Positions 62,621 to 64,000 of a stretch of DNA of 64,000 nucleotides are shown here, piece by piece; position 1 is the stretch's first letter; the number at the start of each line of letters is the position of its first letter. A program made the translations under genes and the position numbers. Under the pieces are notes generated by a model, which did not search any database, was not told the DNA's origin, and worked only from the letters and a program-made list of their open reading frames with translations. Source of the stretch: Anoplopoma fimbria (taxonomy: Eukaryota > Chordata > Actinopteri > Perciformes > Anoplopomatidae); NCBI RefSeq assembly GCF_027596085.1, contig NC_072452.1, positions 11,215,077 through 11,279,076 on the forward strand. Direction: 5' to 3'.

Positions 62621-64000
62621 GACCTGCTTATTTTGGAGCTATCACAGTTATATATTGCCGAGCGGGATGGGGAGAGAGGGGAGGATTTTAAGATGATAAA
62701 AAATGAAATGTTTGGGCCTAGAACACACAGGGAGAGTTGATAATTAAATGGGAGAAAAGCGGAGGCCTGATCGTCTTGGGCAGAGTGACATGTTGACTAT
62801 TAGCCCATAGCCTTAGAGTGATGTGAAGAGGAGGAGAGAACAGTTAGGAGGCTATTTGATAAATGTCATTTTTCTCCCAGCTTTTAAAGTATTGCCAGCA
62901 GGAATGTACGGCCTGACCTTTTACACGCAGGGTGAGATGCGCCAGGGAAAAGACAAACTGGCATTAGAGGGATAAAAATCTGCCAGCAGTACGACACAAT
63001 GTAAAGGGGGTTGGTGAAAATCTTTGGACTAATTGACATGCATGAAAAGCCAAATGGATCTAATGGGATTCTGGAAACCATGGATGCAGACATCCATTAC
63101 TGTCTATCTGTTTAAATACTTGACACGTCGACTCAGCATTCATCATAAACTTCGGCTCACTTATTGGAAATCTAAGACAGCCCATTACAATACAATGCAG
63201 GAGATTACATCACACCACCTGTTGCTGCGCTGAAGCAGCCAGACAGTTTTCTACTCCGTTCAGAGGAGTCCAGGAATGCCGCCGTGGAATGCTGGCCTTG
63301 TGTTAGCGGCGTAGCTATGATTATGTGGCTAAGATCACAAGTTCTTTTACTGTGGGAGCTGACCTACTAAAGCTTAAGGCCCCGGTGACGATGTTTGAAA
63401 AACAATCTGCTCGCATTTCACAGTCACTGCAGGCGTCCCTCTCTGTCATATTACCCCCGAAGCTACGGAGCAGGATAGGTGTTAGCGTATCACACAGAAA
63501 CAGGGCCTGGCATCGAATGGCCGCTCTGTCTGCTTATCTGCCTGTTGTCGCCTCCTGAAGGTGGTAGGTGACAGAGAGACAATTACCAAACACAGCACAA
63601 AGCCCTCCCCACCGCGTCCCAGAGGATGTGTGACTCACTGGGCCCCCGGCCTGTTTGTTTGATGCTTGTGACAAAAGATCCGACCTCTGACCTTTCAGCT
63701 CCTGATGAGTCATCGGCAGTGCACTGAAAAACGGGGCTTCCCCACACCGTGTAGCGGTCACAGTACAACAACGGGTAACATTTAAAGGTTGCCACAAAAC
63801 AATTTTCTGTGTTTGTCTGAGCCTTGTATACCATAATCTGTGGGTGGCAAGACCCAAGCATGTTGATATAACTGATGCATGTGGGTGTGTATCTGCAGTG
63901 TTACTGTCCTTTTTAAGTTATTGTTTGGGGTTTGAGAAGCTAGTGTATTAGCTCAGCAGACCAAGTCAATGAACTCTAAGGCCACTGCTCAAAATAAAAA

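Larger units (their letters stand above)
59990..64000. other. egr1 upstream DNA, no confirmed gene
   Basis: No confirmed gene. A CpG-rich block at about 60,480-60,790 lies about 1 kb upstream of the egr1 TATA box. (GA)n tracts lie at 60,799-60,824 and 62,599-62,620. Plus-strand splice-like signals at 60,868, 60,960 and 61,420-61,489 are discussed as a possible divergent transcript. The rest, including a purine-rich stretch at 62,080-62,270, holds nothing I can name. Confidence 0.45.

Overview
The window reads as teleost fish nuclear DNA. It holds a complete two-exon egr1 gene on the minus strand, two intron-rich receptor genes with TIM-type immunoglobulin domains on the plus strand, nine long (CA)n/(TG)n tracts, and several degraded interspersed repeats of types I recognise from ray-finned fish. 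There is no bacterial, plasmid or phage content, and I found no rRNA, tRNA or CRISPR array.

Layout. 1-17.6 kb: no convincing gene; it holds a degraded palindromic DNA transposon (about 3.3-4.0 kb), a CR1/L2-type LINE reverse-transcriptase remnant (8.6-9.3 kb, minus) and a SINE-like element with internal tandem repeats (15.9-16.3 kb). 17.66-28.75 kb: an immune-receptor cluster. Gene 1 (17,660-19,424) is a small TIM-like receptor: signal peptide, IgV, short stalk, transmembrane segment, tail with one tyrosine motif. Between 21.6 and 23.55 kb lies a decayed duplicate of the 3' half of gene 1. Gene 2 (24,167-28,748, 14 exons, 589 residues) joins the same kind of IgV domain to three fibronectin type III domains, with a Thr/Ser-rich mucin-like insert between the second and third, then a transmembrane segment and short tail. 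I could follow its reading frame through every splice junction. I do not know of a described receptor with this layout, and it is the most interesting object here.

29-55 kb: a gene desert dominated by dinucleotide tracts and fish repeats, with some possible regulatory blocks. 55.34-59.9 kb: egr1 on the minus strand with its 3' UTR, a serine-rich activation region, three C2H2 zinc fingers, a TATA box and several serum-response (CArG) elements. 60-64 kb: egr1 upstream DNA with a CpG-rich block and plus-strand splice-like signals that could mark a divergent transcript.

The IgV domains of both receptors keep the WFND loop that TIM proteins use to bind phosphatidylserine with calcium, so both may recognise apoptotic cells or membrane lipid. 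Egr1 is an immediate-early transcription factor and has no evident functional tie to the receptors; much of the intervening desert may be its regulatory landscape. All splice models are read from sequence alone.
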